A DNA stretch of 64,000 nt from Pandoraea cepalis (GTDB taxonomy: Bacteria > Pseudomonadota > Gammaproteobacteria > Burkholderiales > Burkholderiaceae). Numbering within the stretch: the first letter of the stretch is position 1; each line of letters begins with the position of its first letter. Below the pieces are notes generated by a model. That model saw nothing but the letters and a program-made list of their open reading frames with translations. It was not told where the DNA came from and made no database searches. The translations under genes and the position numbers were made by a program. Of this stretch, positions 50,342 to 58,482 are shown piece by piece. The stretch spans positions 1 to 64,000 of the forward strand of contig NZ_CABPSL010000014.1 in the NCBI RefSeq assembly GCF_902459665.1. The letters are read 5' to 3'.

Positions 50342-51532
50342 TCAGCCTTTGAGTACCCCGGCGTCGAACAACCGCTGCTGCGTTTTTGCGTCGACACCGA
50401 GCGCGTCAAGCACGGCGCGGGTATCGCCGCCGAGGGTGGGCGGGGGCGTGCGATACGTCGCTGGCGTTCGCGAGAGCTTGATCGGGGTGCCGGTGCCGCG
50501 GTACGCGCCGATTTCGACGATCAGTTGGCGGTGGCGCGTATGCGGGTGCCGGGCGACGGCATCGACGGTTTGCACCGGCCCGCACGGCACGCCGCCACGA
50601 ATCAGCTCGGCCGCGAGCGGCTCGCATGCATGGGCTTGCAGAAGCGTTTCCAGGATTTCCTTCAGCTCGCGGCGATGTTCGCAACGACTGCGGTTGTCCA
50701 CGAAACGCGCGTCTTCGGCGAGTTCCGGCGCGTTCAGATGCGACATCAGCTTCGCGAACTGCCGGTCGTTGCCGACAGCGAGAAAGATGGGCTCGGTCGC
50801 GGTTCGGTAGCTGTCGTACGGCGTGATGTTCGGATGGGCATTGCCGGAGCGTTGCGGCGTGCGGCCGTTGCCGAAGTAGTTGGGCAAGTGCGGATGCAGC
50901 AACGAGACGGCACAGTCGTACAGCGCAATATCGAGCGACTGACCCCGACCGCTCTTTTCGCGTTCCGCGAGCGCCAGCAGAATGCCCGACAGCGCATTGA
51001 GCCCGGTGACCATGTCCACCACCGGAAGACCGACGCGCAGCGCGGGCCCTTCACTTTCGCCATTCACGCTCATCAGTCCCGTCATCGCCTGAATGGCGGC
51101 GTCGTAGCCAGGCAGGCCGCCGAGGGTGCCGTCCGGCCCGAAGCCCGAGATCGCGCAGTGAATCAAGCGCGGATAGCGCTCGGCGAGCCTGGCGTATTCC
51201 ATCCCCCAACGCTCGAGCGTGCCGGGTTTGAAGTTCTCCACGAGCACGTCGGCGCCGTCGAGTAGTTGCCACAGCACTTCGCGACCTTCCTCGCGCGACA
51301 GGTCGACGCAAATCCCTTGTTTGTTCCGGTTGACGCCCACGAAATACGAGGCCGTCTCGCCAACGAACGGAGGGCCCCAGCCGCGCGTTTCGTCGCCGCC
51401 CGGGGGTTCGAGCTTGATCACTTGGGCACCGTGGTCAGCGAGCGCCTGCGTGCAGTACGGGCCGCCCAGCACCCGGCTCAGGTCGATGACGCGAAGTCCC
51501 TGAAGGGCGCCGGTCACACGAGCGGCGCTCAT
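50342..51532 (-). CDS. CaiB/BaiF-family (class III) CoA-transferase
   Basis: The 396-residue protein has the family III CoA-transferase motifs: LRVIDLSRVLGGPYCTQALADHGA at the N terminus, FVGVNRNKQGICVDL, and the catalytic Asp near residue 144 in PGYDAAIQAMTG. It transfers CoA from a donor such as succinyl-CoA to a carboxylic acid. It overlaps the acyl-CoA dehydrogenase gene by ATGA at 51529-51532, so the two work together. The upstream frame to 51808 is a shadow of the dehydrogenase. Confidence 0.92.
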   Translation of the reverse strand: MSAARVTGALQGLRVIDLSRVLGGPYCTQALADHGAQVIKLEPPGGDETRGWGPPFVGETASYFVGVNRNKQGICVDLSREEGREVLWQLLDGADVLVENFKPGTLERWGMEYARLAERYPRLIHCAISGFGPDGTLGGLPGYDAAIQAMTGLMSVNGESEGPALRVGLPVVDMVTGLNALSGILLALAEREKSGRGQSLDIALYDCAVSLLHPHLPNYFGNGRTPQRSGNAHPNITPYDSYRTATEPIFLAVGNDRQFAKLMSHLNAPELAEDARFVDNRSRCEHRRELKEILETLLQAHACEPLAAELIRGGVPCGPVQTVDAVARHPHTRHRQLIVEIGAYRGTGTPIKLSRTPATYRTPPPTLGGDTRAVLDALGVDAKTQQRLFDAGVLKG

Positions 51533-53283
51533 CGCGCACCGCCTTCCTGCGTGGGCATGAGCGACATCGCGGCGTCGAGGGAGACAGGCGTCTCGTCGAC
51601 CAACTGTCGAAGCAGCGATGCATCGTCGCGGACGTCCTTCGGCGCGAGCGGGTCGCGCGGCAGCAGCTTGTGTTCGACGATGAGGTGGGCAAGGGCAAGC
51701 CGGCGAAAGTCGGGGGCGAGGCGCGCCGCTTCCGTCGCCATGAACACTGCCGTTGTCGCGTTGTACACGGCGCCTGCCGCCTCGCGCACGTTCTCGTCGC
51801 GGCCGCACTCCGCCACGCTGTCGAGCGCGGCGCTGGCGCGCTCGAATACGTTGCGCAGCAAGGCGACGGTGGCCGGCGGCAATGCCGTATCGTCGAGCAG
51901 CGTATGAACATATTGGCCGAGCGATGCCAGCGCGCCTTCACGTCGCGTGGCCCGTGCCACGTCCAGCGCCACGATGTTGCTCGTGCCCTCCCAGATGGAG
52001 CCCAGATGCGCGTCGCGCACGAGTCGCGGGTCGGCCCACTCCTCGATATAGCCCACGCCGCCGCGCACTTCCATCGCGTCGCCGGTGGCCTGGCGAGCGT
52101 CTCGGCACGCGCGCAGCTTCACGAGCGGCGTGAGGATACGCACGCATTTGGCCGCCAGCGCTTCGCCACGGTCGGCGCGGGGAAGGAGCATCGCAATTTG
52201 CATGAACATCGATCGTGCCTGTTCCGCCGGCAACATGATCTTCAGCAACTGGCGCTGCATCAGCGGCATCTCGATGAGCTTTCGACCGAAGGCCGAACGA
52301 TGTCTCGCCACATGAAGCGCTTCGGTGAGGGCGCGGCGCATCAGGCCGGCCGCACGTACGCCATTGGACAGACGCGACATGTTGATCATGTCCGCCATCT
52401 GCTGGAAGCCGCGGCCCACTTCGCCGATGAGATAGGCCTCGGCGCCGTCGAGCACGATTTCGCCGCTTGCCATCGAGCGGCTGCCGAGTTTGTCTTTCAG
52501 CCGAACGATCTGATAGCGGTTGCGCGTGCCGTCTTCAAGCACCTTCGGGAGCAGGAACAGCGCCAGTCCCTTCATGCCTTCGGGCGCGCCGTCCGGACGG
52601 GCGAGGACCATGGCCAAATCGGCATCGGCGTTCGAGCAGAACCACTTGTCGCCGGTCAGCTTCCAGACCTCGTTGCCGTCGGCATCGACGCCGCGGGTCG
52701 CGCGCGTCACGATGCGTCCGGTATCGGAGCCTGCCGCCTGCTCCGTCATGAACATCGCGCCCTGGAAGAGCGTGTCGAAGTCCTGCGACACGAGCCTCGG
52801 CAGATAGCGGTCCACGAGCGCCTTCGACCCGAACTTGCACAGCGTGCGCGTGAGCGAATCGGTCATGCTGACCGGGCAGCAGAGGCCGAATTCGGCCTGG
52901 ACGAACAGGAACGTGAGCGCGTACTTGACGAGCGGCGGCGGTGCGTCGCTGCGATGACTCATCGAGGCGAGGCCGAGTTCGCTGTACGCCACGCGTTCGA
53001 GCGCGACGTAATCGGGGTGTTTCTCTATGTGCTGGATCGCCTCGCCGCGGCGCGTGCGCGGGCGAAGCGCGGGCGGATGGTGATCGGCGGTCGTCGCCCA
53101 TGCATCGAGTTCGTCAGACGCGCGTTGTCCCAGTGCGACGAGTCTGTCCTGGACCCCATGGAACACCGTCTCGCCCAGGTAGCTCTTGAGCAGCGCGCCG
53201 AACGATGGGTCGCTAAGGAAGAAATTGATGCCGCGGCTATCGGGGATGTTGGACGTCTCGGGCGTTTGCCGAAGTTCGAGCAT
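51529..53283 (-). CDS. Acyl-CoA dehydrogenase, AidB-like large type
   Basis: The 584-residue protein is longer than ordinary acyl-CoA dehydrogenases (about 390) and resembles the AidB/DUF1974-flanked group: extra N-terminal residues, the substrate-loop MTEQAAGSDTGRI, VGRGFQQMADMINMSRLSN, and the catalytic-region RDAHLGSIWEGTSNIVALD. It should desaturate an acyl-CoA with FAD. It is the first gene of the operon with the CoA-transferase and MFS carrier, divergent from a LysR gene. Confidence 0.9.
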   Translation of the reverse strand: MLELRQTPETSNIPDSRGINFFLSDPSFGALLKSYLGETVFHGVQDRLVALGQRASDELDAWATTADHHPPALRPRTRRGEAIQHIEKHPDYVALERVAYSELGLASMSHRSDAPPPLVKYALTFLFVQAEFGLCCPVSMTDSLTRTLCKFGSKALVDRYLPRLVSQDFDTLFQGAMFMTEQAAGSDTGRIVTRATRGVDADGNEVWKLTGDKWFCSNADADLAMVLARPDGAPEGMKGLALFLLPKVLEDGTRNRYQIVRLKDKLGSRSMASGEIVLDGAEAYLIGEVGRGFQQMADMINMSRLSNGVRAAGLMRRALTEALHVARHRSAFGRKLIEMPLMQRQLLKIMLPAEQARSMFMQIAMLLPRADRGEALAAKCVRILTPLVKLRACRDARQATGDAMEVRGGVGYIEEWADPRLVRDAHLGSIWEGTSNIVALDVARATRREGALASLGQYVHTLLDDTALPPATVALLRNVFERASAALDSVAECGRDENVREAAGAVYNATTAVFMATEAARLAPDFRRLALAHLIVEHKLLPRDPLAPKDVRDDASLLRQLVDETPVSLDAAMSLMPTQEGGAR

Positions 53284-53386
53284 TCACTGTCTCCTGGATT
53301 ATCGTGCGGTGCCTCGGCACCGTACCTTCTTGGAGACCAGCGTACGTTTCAGTCTGATAATCGTCCAATACAATTGATGGCACGTA

Positions 53387-53405
53387 CGATAAGATCTATT
53401 TATCG
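53387..53405. promoter_or_regulatory. Inverted repeat in the LysR/dehydrogenase divergent region
   Basis: CGATAA (53387-53392) and TTATCG (53400-53405), seven bases apart, contain an ATAA-N7-TTAT core. The site ends 20 bases before the LysR start, so it is a candidate autoregulatory LysR site. Confidence 0.5.
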
Positions 53406-53425
53406 TTATCCGGGGGAGCGCTTTC

Positions 53426-54319
53426 ATGGAACTGAGGCAACTCAGATACTTCGTCGCAGTCGCGGAGGAATTGCATTTCGGCCGGGCGGCGCGTCGGCTC
53501 TTCATCTCGCAACCCGCCTTGAGTTTCGACATTCGCCGTTTCGAAGAACAACTCGGCGTGAAGCTGCTCGAGCGCAGCAACAAGTCGGTGGCGCTGACCA
53601 ATGCGGGGCAAGTGCTCCTGGGCGAAGCCCGGCGGCTGTTGGAGCAGGCGGAGGACGTGGCCAAGGTCACGCTGCAGTCCGCGCACGGGCTGGCGGGACG
53701 CCTGCGCATTGGGTTCGTCAATTCGATGCTCTACCGGGGGCTACCCGAAGCCGTGCAACAGTTCGAATCGGCGCATTCGTCGGTGGAGATCGTGCTCAAG
53801 GAGATGAACACGGCGGAGCAGGTGCGAGCGTTGCAGCAGTTGCAGATCGACCTGGGATTTGCCCACTGGGGGCACTTTCCGGCCGAAGTCGAGACGCAGG
53901 TGTGGATGTCGGAGGCGTTGCTTTGTTGCCTGCCCGTCGATCACAAGCTGGCGAAGCGGCGGCGCATCGACTTGCGTCAACTCTCGGACGAGCCGTTCAT
54001 CCTGTTCCCGCGCACGGTGTCTCCGCATTACCACGACCAGATCATTGCCACCTGTGTCGAGGCGGGGTTCAGTCCCCAGATCCGACATGAAGCAAGGCTG
54101 TGGCAAACGGTCGTGACAATGGTTGAATTTCAGATGGGGGTCGCCCTGGTGCCGGAAGCCTTGGCGCGCACCCGGTCTCAGCGGGCCGTCTTCATTCCGC
54201 TCGCGCGAAACACGTTCTCCTCGCAAATTCTGCGGTTGACGCGCGCCGGCAGCCAACTGGATCTGACCGAACGCTTTCTCGCCGCGCTCACGACGGACGA
54301 TCGATCAAGGGCGCGCTGA
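53426..54319 (+). CDS. LysR-family transcriptional regulator
   Basis: The 297-residue protein has the LysR helix-turn-helix (LHFGRAARRLFISQPALSFDIRRFE, residues 16-40) in the BenM/CatR-like form ELRQLRYFVAVAEELHFGRAA, and a C-terminal effector domain. It is divergent from the acyl-CoA dehydrogenase, CoA-transferase and MFS genes, the likely targets. The next cluster downstream on its own strand has a separate promoter at 54401, so it may or may not influence that one. Confidence 0.92.
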   Translation: MELRQLRYFVAVAEELHFGRAARRLFISQPALSFDIRRFEEQLGVKLLERSNKSVALTNAGQVLLGEARRLLEQAEDVAKVTLQSAHGLAGRLRIGFVNSMLYRGLPEAVQQFESAHSSVEIVLKEMNTAEQVRALQQLQIDLGFAHWGHFPAEVETQVWMSEALLCCLPVDHKLAKRRRIDLRQLSDEPFILFPRTVSPHYHDQIIATCVEAGFSPQIRHEARLWQTVVTMVEFQMGVALVPEALARTRSQRAVFIPLARNTFSSQILRLTRAGSQLDLTERFLAALTTDDRSRAR

Positions 54320-54400
54320 ATCCGCACCCCCACCGGATAGGCGACGGCCAACCGGCTGGATCGGCTGTACTCCCCCCACCTCTAAGGGTTTCCCATCATC

Positions 54401-54445
54401 TTGACTTCGGCTTTTCTTTCGCCAATACTTTGTCCGTACAAAGTA
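54401..54445 (+). promoter_or_regulatory. Sigma-70 promoter with overlapping GntR-type palindrome
   Basis: TTGACT (54401-54406), 17 bases, AATACT (54424-54429) fits a sigma-70 promoter. The palindrome TACTTTGT-CCGT-ACAAAGTA (54426-54445) overlaps the -10 box and start region, an ideal repressor position. ACAAAGT recurs at 54457-54463. Its GT-N4-AC core fits the general GntR-family pattern, and a GntR gene (62342) ends the downstream cluster. Confidence 0.7.
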
Positions 54446-54505
54446 ATAAATACCGAACAAAGTCGGTGAACCCAGCCAGGCGATCGAATTCAGGAGGAGG
54501 GAGAC

Positions 54506-55015
54506 ATGGACGCACTGCAACCCCAGGCGGAGACTACGCGCCGCATTCGTGCGAGCTACGGGCGCTATCTCGAGGAGTTCGAGGTTGGCGATATCTATGA
54601 GCACCGCCCCGGGCGCACCATCACCGAGGCCGACAACATTCACTTCTCGCTGCTGACGATGAACTTCCATCCGATGCATTGCGATGCAGCCCACGCGGCC
54701 AAGAGCGAATTCGGCCAGTTGCTCGTCAACAGCGGGCTGACCGTCGCCATCGTGCTCGGCATGACCGTCAACGACGTGAGCGGCAAGGCCATCGCCAACC
54801 TGGGCTGGAAAGAGATCAAGCTCACCGCCCCGGTGTTCTGCAATGACACGCTCTACGCCGAATCGCAGGTCCTGGAAAAGCGCGAATCGCGCTCGCGTCC
54901 CACGCAAGGTATCGTCACCGTGCACACCCGCGCCTTTAACCAGAACGGCGTGCAGGTCATGGAATTCGTACGCAGCGCACTGATTCCGAAACGCGGCCAC
55001 GGCGTCGGCGACTGA
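54506..55015 (+). CDS. MaoC-family acyl-CoA hydratase (mesaconyl/itaconyl-CoA hydratase-like)
   Basis: The 169-residue single hot-dog protein has the MaoC hydratase segment TEADNIHFSLLTMNFHPMHCD (the Asn, Pro and His of the active loop) and FGQLLVNSGLTVAIVLGM, and a C-terminal EKRESRSRPTQGIV segment. This last part is typical of small MaoC proteins linked to CitE-like lyases, which hydrate mesaconyl- or itaconyl-type CoA esters. AGGAGG precedes the ATG at 54506. It is the first gene after the palindromic promoter, and cluster members for CoA activation, desaturation and C-C cleavage follow. Confidence 0.88.
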   Translation: MDALQPQAETTRRIRASYGRYLEEFEVGDIYEHRPGRTITEADNIHFSLLTMNFHPMHCDAAHAAKSEFGQLLVNSGLTVAIVLGMTVNDVSGKAIANLGWKEIKLTAPVFCNDTLYAESQVLEKRESRSRPTQGIVTVHTRAFNQNGVQVMEFVRSALIPKRGHGVGD

Positions 55016-55127
55016 GCCGGGCAGCGCGGCTCAGACGGTACGTTCCAATCGACATCACGCGGGCTGCGCCGAGACGCTCGGCACCCGCGGCACGGCTCGC
55101 CGTGATGGCACGGCGATGGAGGCAAGG

Positions 55128-55451
55128 ATGCAAGGCAACATCCGGCAAGGCGATGCAATGCCGATACCCGACGCCCTCGGTCAACCCCGAGACGTCGGCC
55201 CGACCGCAAGCCATTCCACACCCCCTACCGACGGATCCGGGCGGGTCGACGCGACCAGCGCCGCGCGCTGGGTCGATCAGTTCGGCTCGGCGCCGCTGAG
55301 CCCAGTGCATGCGGTCGCACTCGCCAACGCCGCACATGGCATCACCGACGCCGTCGCCCGCGCAGCTCGCTCGCTCGACTGGCTGACGCCCGACGCCTTC
55401 GACGCCACGCTGCGCCAGCAGGAGACATGCGATGCGCACGCTGCATGTTGA
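55128..55451 (+). CDS. Small AtzG/GatC-like protein before the amidase
   Basis: The 107-residue protein overlaps the amidase start by 20 bases. GGAGG at 55118-55122 is five bases from the ATG at 55128. Residues about 40-95 form a predicted helical unit (WVDQFGSAPLSPVHAVALAN..., ending DWLTPDAFDATL). This reads like the small DUF4089/AtzG or GatC-type partners that amidases such as AtzE need for stability; the match is by pattern, not by search. The N-terminal 40 residues are Gly/Pro/Thr-rich and look disordered. The C terminus contains two Cys. Confidence 0.55.
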   Translation: MQGNIRQGDAMPIPDALGQPRDVGPTASHSTPPTDGSGRVDATSAARWVDQFGSAPLSPVHAVALANAAHGITDAVARAARSLDWLTPDAFDATLRQQETCDAHAAC

Positions 55452-56943
55452 TGCACCGGTCTCTGCAACGGCCTCAGCGCCGGGCCGCGAGATGTCCGAC
55501 GCCACTTGCGTTGAACGAACCGCCCTGGCGCTCGACGCTGCGGGTGTCGCCGGTCTGACGGGCGGCTTCGTGCGCCTGCGTGGCGATGCAGCGCTCGACC
55601 AGGCGCGCACCGTCGACAACGCGGTCCGTGACGACGTCGCGCTGCCCAACAGCCGCGTGCTGGGGGCGACCCTCGCGCACAAGGACATGTTCTTCCGCGC
55701 CGGCGAGCTGACCGAGTGCGGCAGCCGCATCCTCGCTGGTAATCGACCGTTGCATACGGCTACCGTGCTCGCGCGCCTCGATGCAGCAGGCGCGGTCGAT
55801 CTCGGTGCCCTGCACATGGCGGAGTTCGCCATGAGCCCGACAGGCTTCAACGCGCACCTCGGGCATGGCCGCAACGCCTGGTCGCCGGAGCACGTCAGTG
55901 GCGGGTCGTCCAGCGGCAGCGGCGTGGCCGTCGCGCGCGGTCTGGCGTTCGCCGCGCTCGGCTCCGATACCGGCGGCTCCGTCCGGATCCCAGCCGCCGT
56001 CAATGGCGTCACCGGCATCAAGCCGACCCAGCACGCGGTCTCGACCTACGGCGTGATGCCGCTGTCGCCAAGCCTCGATTGTGTCGGCGTGCTGGCGCGT
56101 ACCGCGGTCGATGCGGCGGCGGTGCTCGAAACCGTCTGGGGGCCGGACGCCAACGATCCCCATTGCCTCGTCAGCCAGGCGCGTGATTTCACGACCGCGT
56201 TGGCGCAGCCCTTGAGCGAGCGCGACGTCGTCGCGGTGCCCGAGTTCGACACCACGGCACCGATCTCCGACGAAATCCGTGCTGCCGTTGAAAGCGTGAC
56301 GCAAGCGCTCGAAGCCTGCGGCGCGACCATTCGCAAAGTCGCGCTGCCCGATCTGCGCGAAGCCGGTGCGCTTGCCACGTTGGTGTTGGGCGCCGAGGCC
56401 GCCTCGATCCACGGTCAATGGCTGCGCGAGCGGCGTGACGAGTATGGCGAGCAGGTCTTGCGCCGGCTGGAGCGCGGCCTCCTGTATCCGGCCACTCGTT
56501 ACGTCGACGCGCTGCGCCTGCGAGCCGGCTACACGCAGTCCTTTGTCGAGCGCTATCTGGCAGGCGCGCACGCCCTGCTGCTGCCGACGTTGCCGTACGC
56601 GGTGCCGACCATTGCCGAGACGCTCGACGGCGATGCGGACGAGATCGAACGGCGCTTCGGCGACTTCTCCTACTGGACACGTGGCATCAACTACCTGGGG
56701 CTGCCGGCGGTTGCCGTACCGGCCGGGCGCACGCAGAACGGATTGCCGACCGGGGTTCAGTTGATCGGTCGCGCGTGGCACGAGGACACGCTGCTGCGTC
56801 TCGCGCATCAGTTGCAACAACATACAGACTGGCACCTGCCGTCAGTGGACCGTCTCGGGCCGCTCGATCACGCAGCGATGCCGGCGGGTCTTGATACGGC
56901 GCGATCGTCAGTGTCACAGTTAGCCATGGACAGGAAGAGGTAA
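55432..56943 (+). CDS. Amidase signature family enzyme (AtzE-like)
   Basis: The 503-residue protein is an amidase with the Ser-cisSer-Lys triad readable as Lys84 (LAHKDMF), Ser159 (first Ser of GGSSSGSG) and Ser183 (GSDTGGSVRIPA); spacings of 75 and 24 match the family. It would hydrolyse an amide or half-amide to the acid that the cluster then activates. The small partner-like protein is translationally overlapped upstream. The preferred start at 55432 has GGAG about 8 bases before it. A carrier gene follows after 105 bases. Confidence 0.9.
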   Translation: MRTLHVDAPVSATASAPGREMSDATCVERTALALDAAGVAGLTGGFVRLRGDAALDQARTVDNAVRDDVALPNSRVLGATLAHKDMFFRAGELTECGSRILAGNRPLHTATVLARLDAAGAVDLGALHMAEFAMSPTGFNAHLGHGRNAWSPEHVSGGSSSGSGVAVARGLAFAALGSDTGGSVRIPAAVNGVTGIKPTQHAVSTYGVMPLSPSLDCVGVLARTAVDAAAVLETVWGPDANDPHCLVSQARDFTTALAQPLSERDVVAVPEFDTTAPISDEIRAAVESVTQALEACGATIRKVALPDLREAGALATLVLGAEAASIHGQWLRERRDEYGEQVLRRLERGLLYPATRYVDALRLRAGYTQSFVERYLAGAHALLLPTLPYAVPTIAETLDGDADEIERRFGDFSYWTRGINYLGLPAVAVPAGRTQNGLPTGVQLIGRAWHEDTLLRLAHQLQQHTDWHLPSVDRLGPLDHAAMPAGLDTARSSVSQLAMDRKR

Positions 56944-57048
56944 CGCAAGCCCAGAACGATGACGCCATCGTTCGCCGCAAGTCAATTTTTGCTCGCATCA
57001 CGTTCGCTTCAGACGAACGGATGCCGCCAACGTTCAGGAGACAACCGT

Positions 57049-58446
57049 ATGAACGCAACCTCCGTCAACGCTGGGGCCCGGCTCGACCGGCTTCCCCTGG
57101 CGAGGTTTCACTGGAAGATTCTCGGACTCATCAGTGGTGGCGCGCTACTCGACGCCTTCGATGTCTACCTCGCCGCGGGCGTGCTCGCGGCACTGGTCAA
57201 GAGCGGCTTCTCGACGCTGCAGCTCAACGCGGCCTTCATCTCGGCCACCTTCTTCGGCATGCTGATCGGCTCTGCGCTGGCCGGCTACGTCGGCGATCGC
57301 TTCGGTCGACGCTATTCCTACCAGATCAACCTCGCCGTATTCGGCATCGCGTCGCTGTTCGCATGCTTCGCGCCGAACATGGCCACGCTGATCGTGCTGC
57401 GATTCGTCATGGGCCTGGGCCTCGGTGCGGAGCTTGTCGTGGCCGCCGGCACGCTGTGCGAGTTCGTGCCGCCGGCCTACCGAGGACGCTGGATCTCATT
57501 GATGGGGCTCATCATCAACTCGGGTCTGCTGATCGCCACGAGTGTCGGGTACATCGTGATCCCGAACCTCGGCTGGCGCTGGATGTTCGCCATCGCAGGC
57601 GCGGGGGCGCTCGCCATCTGGATCATGCGCAAGCGCATGCCGGAATCGCCGCGCTGGCTCGAATCGGTGGGGCGCACCCAGGAAGCGGAAGCCACGCTCG
57701 CCGAGATCGAGGGCCAGGTGAAGCGTCAGTTCGGCGCGCTGCCGCCGGTGCCGCCCGCGCAGCCGGTGATGGCGCGCAACGTGCCCCTGTCGGTGCTGTT
57801 CACGAAGCCCGTGATCGGCCGCACGCTCACCGCCGCGCTCACTTGTGTCGCGATCAATGTGGCCGTGTATGGCTTCGTGGCCTGGCTGCCGACCTTCTTC
57901 GTCAAGCAGGGTCTGACGGTGGTGCAGTCGCTCGGATTCACCACGCTGATGGCCTTTGGCGCCCCGGGCGGTGCGTTGGTCGGTTACCTGCTGGGCGATC
58001 GCCTTGGACGTCAGCGCGGCCTCGTGCTGTTCTCGGCGGCCACGATCGTGCTCGGCTTCCTGTATCCGCAAATGCGTGATGCGGTGTCGATCTCGGTGGT
58101 CGGTTTCTGCCTGGTCACGTCGATCTATACGGTCGTCACGCTCGGTCTGTATGGCTATATCCCCGAGTTGTTCCCGACGGCGTTCCGGTTGCGTGGCACA
58201 GGCTTTGCCGGTGTGTGTGGCCGTGCGGCGTCGATGAGCACGCCGTATCTGGCTGTCGCGCTGTTCCAGCACTTCGGCATCTCCGGTGTACTGGCGATGG
58301 TGAGCGGTGTGCTGGGGCTGCTGATCGTCGCGCTGCTGGTGCTGCGCGTGGAGACCAATCAACAGTCGCTCGAAGATATCAGCGTGCCCAACGACGTCGG
58401 TCTCGGTGGCACCGCGACAACCCGCGCCATGCACGTAGAGCACTAG
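57049..58446 (+). CDS. MFS transporter (sugar porter/AAHS-like)
   Basis: The 465-residue protein has 12 membrane segments with DAFDVYLAAGVLAALV in segment 1, GYVGDRFGRRYSYQ between segments 2 and 3, and the C-terminal GDRLGRQRGLVLF loop. The long central cytoplasmic loop (about residues 215-250) and PESPRWL motif are typical of carriers of organic and aromatic acids. AGGAG lies before the ATG at 57049. It likely imports the cluster substrate. Confidence 0.92.
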   Translation: MNATSVNAGARLDRLPLARFHWKILGLISGGALLDAFDVYLAAGVLAALVKSGFSTLQLNAAFISATFFGMLIGSALAGYVGDRFGRRYSYQINLAVFGIASLFACFAPNMATLIVLRFVMGLGLGAELVVAAGTLCEFVPPAYRGRWISLMGLIINSGLLIATSVGYIVIPNLGWRWMFAIAGAGALAIWIMRKRMPESPRWLESVGRTQEAEATLAEIEGQVKRQFGALPPVPPAQPVMARNVPLSVLFTKPVIGRTLTAALTCVAINVAVYGFVAWLPTFFVKQGLTVVQSLGFTTLMAFGAPGGALVGYLLGDRLGRQRGLVLFSAATIVLGFLYPQMRDAVSISVVGFCLVTSIYTVVTLGLYGYIPELFPTAFRLRGTGFAGVCGRAASMSTPYLAVALFQHFGISGVLAMVSGVLGLLIVALLVLRVETNQQSLEDISVPNDVGLGGTATTRAMHVEH

Positions 58447-58482
58447 CCCCAACACCTTGCATCCGTTCAGGAAGGAGACAGC

